5,089 nucleotides of DNA from assembly GCA_937868025.1 (NCBI GenBank), contig CALMLJ010000429.1:1-5089 (forward strand), written 5' to 3'. The position numbers and the translations under genes are program-made. Positions within the stretch are counted from its first letter, which is position 1; each line of letters starts with the position of its first letter. Below are positions 4,358 to 5,089 of the stretch, in pieces. The notes under the pieces were generated by a model, which worked only from the letters and a program-made list of their open reading frames with translations, had not been told where the DNA came from and did no database searches. Source of the stretch: an uncultured Acidimicrobiaceae bacterium. Lineage in GTDB: Bacteria; Actinomycetota; Acidimicrobiia; Acidimicrobiales; Microtrichaceae.

Positions 4358-4819
4358 ATGACGGTCCACCCTCCGGTCCCGACCTCCACCCAGCTCGGGG
4401 TCTCCAACACCAAGATGCTGTGGCGCGGCTTCCTACGACGCTGTCCGGCATGCGGTGGCCGCAAGACGCACAGCAGTTACGCCACCCTGCTCAACGAGTG
4501 CCCGCAGTGCTCGTTGAAGTTCGAGCGGATCTTCGGCCATTCGATCGGCTACATCGGACTCAACACGGTCGTGACGTTCGCAGTGACGTTCGTCGTCCTC
4601 CTCGGAGGATCGATCGCGACGCAACCCGACATCCCCGTCGTGCCGTTGCTCGTGGCGACCCTGCTAGCGGCGGGCCTCCTCCCGGTGCTGTTCCTTCCGT
4701 CCGCGCACACCATGTGGACGGCGATCGACCTCGCCGTCCGCCCGCTCACACCCGGGGAGATCGACCCCCGGTTCATCAAGGTCGACCCCGTCGTCGGGGC
4801 CTGGAGCGGCCGGTCCTGA
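4358..4819 (+). CDS. DUF983 family zinc-ribbon membrane protein
   Basis: The 153-residue protein has two CPxC pairs, CPAC (29-32) and CPQC (48-51), forming a likely zinc ribbon typical of DUF983. The conserved segment around LKFER (53-57) follows. Two hydrophobic stretches, about 65-87 and 93-115, are probable membrane helices, so the protein likely sits in the cytoplasmic membrane with the zinc ribbon facing the cytoplasm. The tail TPGEIDPRFIKVDPVV (131-146) is soluble. The family has no established function. The ATG at 4358 is chosen from the promoter-like hexamer just upstream; a second in-frame ATG (M20) precedes the zinc ribbon by nine residues and is a possible alternative. The same frame stays open far upstream, but that part lies opposite the dehydrogenase gene. 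A GNAT gene follows after 14 nt, probably in the same operon. Confidence 0.87.
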   Translation: MTVHPPVPTSTQLGVSNTKMLWRGFLRRCPACGGRKTHSSYATLLNECPQCSLKFERIFGHSIGYIGLNTVVTFAVTFVVLLGGSIATQPDIPVVPLLVATLLAAGLLPVLFLPSAHTMWTAIDLAVRPLTPGEIDPRFIKVDPVVGAWSGRS

Positions 4820-4833
4820 GGAACGGCGGAGCG

Positions 4834-5089
4834 ATGTTGCCCGACGAGGTCGCACAGCTGGCGGTCACGACGGTGTTGCCCGACGGTGCCGTCCTCAGCC
4901 TTCGACCGATCCGGCCCGACGACGGGCCGATGCTCGCCGAGGGCTTCCGGCGGCTCTCGCCCCAGAGCCGCTTCCTCCGCTTCTTCTCGCCCCTCGACCA
5001 CCTGAGCGCGGCGCAGCTGCGGTATTTCACCGAGATCGACTACGTCGACCACTTCGCGTGGGTCGCGACGATCGCGACGCCCGACGATC
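4834..5089 (+). CDS. GNAT-family N-acetyltransferase (3' end cut off by the window)
   Basis: The N-terminal 85 residues of a GCN5-related acetyltransferase, which would transfer an acetyl group from acetyl-CoA to an amine on a protein or small molecule. The visible part has the GNAT opening LPDGAVLSLRPIRPDDGPML (15-34), then FRRLSPQSRFLRFFSPLDHL (38-57) and QLRYFTEIDYVDHFAWVA (61-78). This pattern is familiar from actinobacterial GNAT proteins, including those fused to other domains such as acyl-CoA synthetase or cyclic-nucleotide-binding modules. The acetyl-CoA-binding motif (Q/RxxGxG/A) should lie beyond the window. It starts 14 nt after the DUF983 stop. GGAG ends only two bases before the ATG, so the TTG immediately following (4837), with a spacing of five, or another nearby codon may be used instead. 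Confidence 0.85.
   Translation, partial: MLPDEVAQLAVTTVLPDGAVLSLRPIRPDDGPMLAEGFRRLSPQSRFLRFFSPLDHLSAAQLRYFTEIDYVDHFAWVATIATPDD

Overview
The window is high-GC bacterial DNA with tightly packed genes and strong G/C bias at third codon positions. It looks like Actinomycetota. Pointers are a DrrA-type ABC ATPase, a DUF2786 protein next to a small HExxH metallohydrolase resembling the actinobacterial TIGR04338 family, a phosphoribosyltransferase of a type I know from actinobacterial genomes, and several operon-leading genes with a -10-like hexamer 6-8 nt before the start codon and no Shine-Dalgarno sequence (the leaderless pattern common in that phylum). A lineage such as Acidimicrobiia is possible, but the sequence alone does not settle it. 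No rRNA, tRNA, CRISPR array, insertion sequence or phage gene was seen.

Layout. (1) Bases 1-1553, minus strand: an apparent operon read right to left. It holds an ArsR-family winged-helix repressor, an AHSA1/SRPBCC-domain protein overlapping it by 4 nt, and, after an 86-nt gap with a hairpin, a DrrA-like ABC ATPase cut off by the left edge. (2) 1554-1646: a divergent control region. It contains a good promoter for the ArsR operon (TTGACA, 18-nt spacer, TATCGT) whose spacer holds a perfect 7-2-7 inverted repeat, a likely autorepression operator. (3) 1647-3400, plus strand: a DUF2786 protein, a small HExxH metallohydrolase and a phosphoribosyltransferase, with gaps of 14 and 9 nt. (4) 3396-3431: a 36-bp near-perfect palindrome covering the stop codons of two convergent genes, a candidate bidirectional terminator. 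(5) 3410-4270, minus strand: a short-chain dehydrogenase of the retinol-dehydrogenase-like type. (6) 4271-4357: an 87-bp divergent promoter region. (7) 4358-5089, plus strand: a DUF983 zinc-ribbon membrane protein and the start of a GNAT acetyltransferase cut off by the right edge.

How the parts fit. The minus-strand operon looks like a ligand-responsive unit: a cysteine-free ArsR repressor, a lipocalin-like pocket protein and a drug-type exporter ATPase, all plausibly controlled by the operator at 1569-1584. The central plus-strand trio has no assigned pathway. The DUF2786/metallohydrolase pairing is probably functional, and the phosphoribosyltransferase may also have its own promoter overlapping the upstream stop codon. 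No clear novel defence or mobile system was found. The most interesting signals are regulatory: the operator inside the promoter spacer, the palindrome shared by two stop codons, and the split between leaderless first genes and Shine-Dalgarno-led internal genes.
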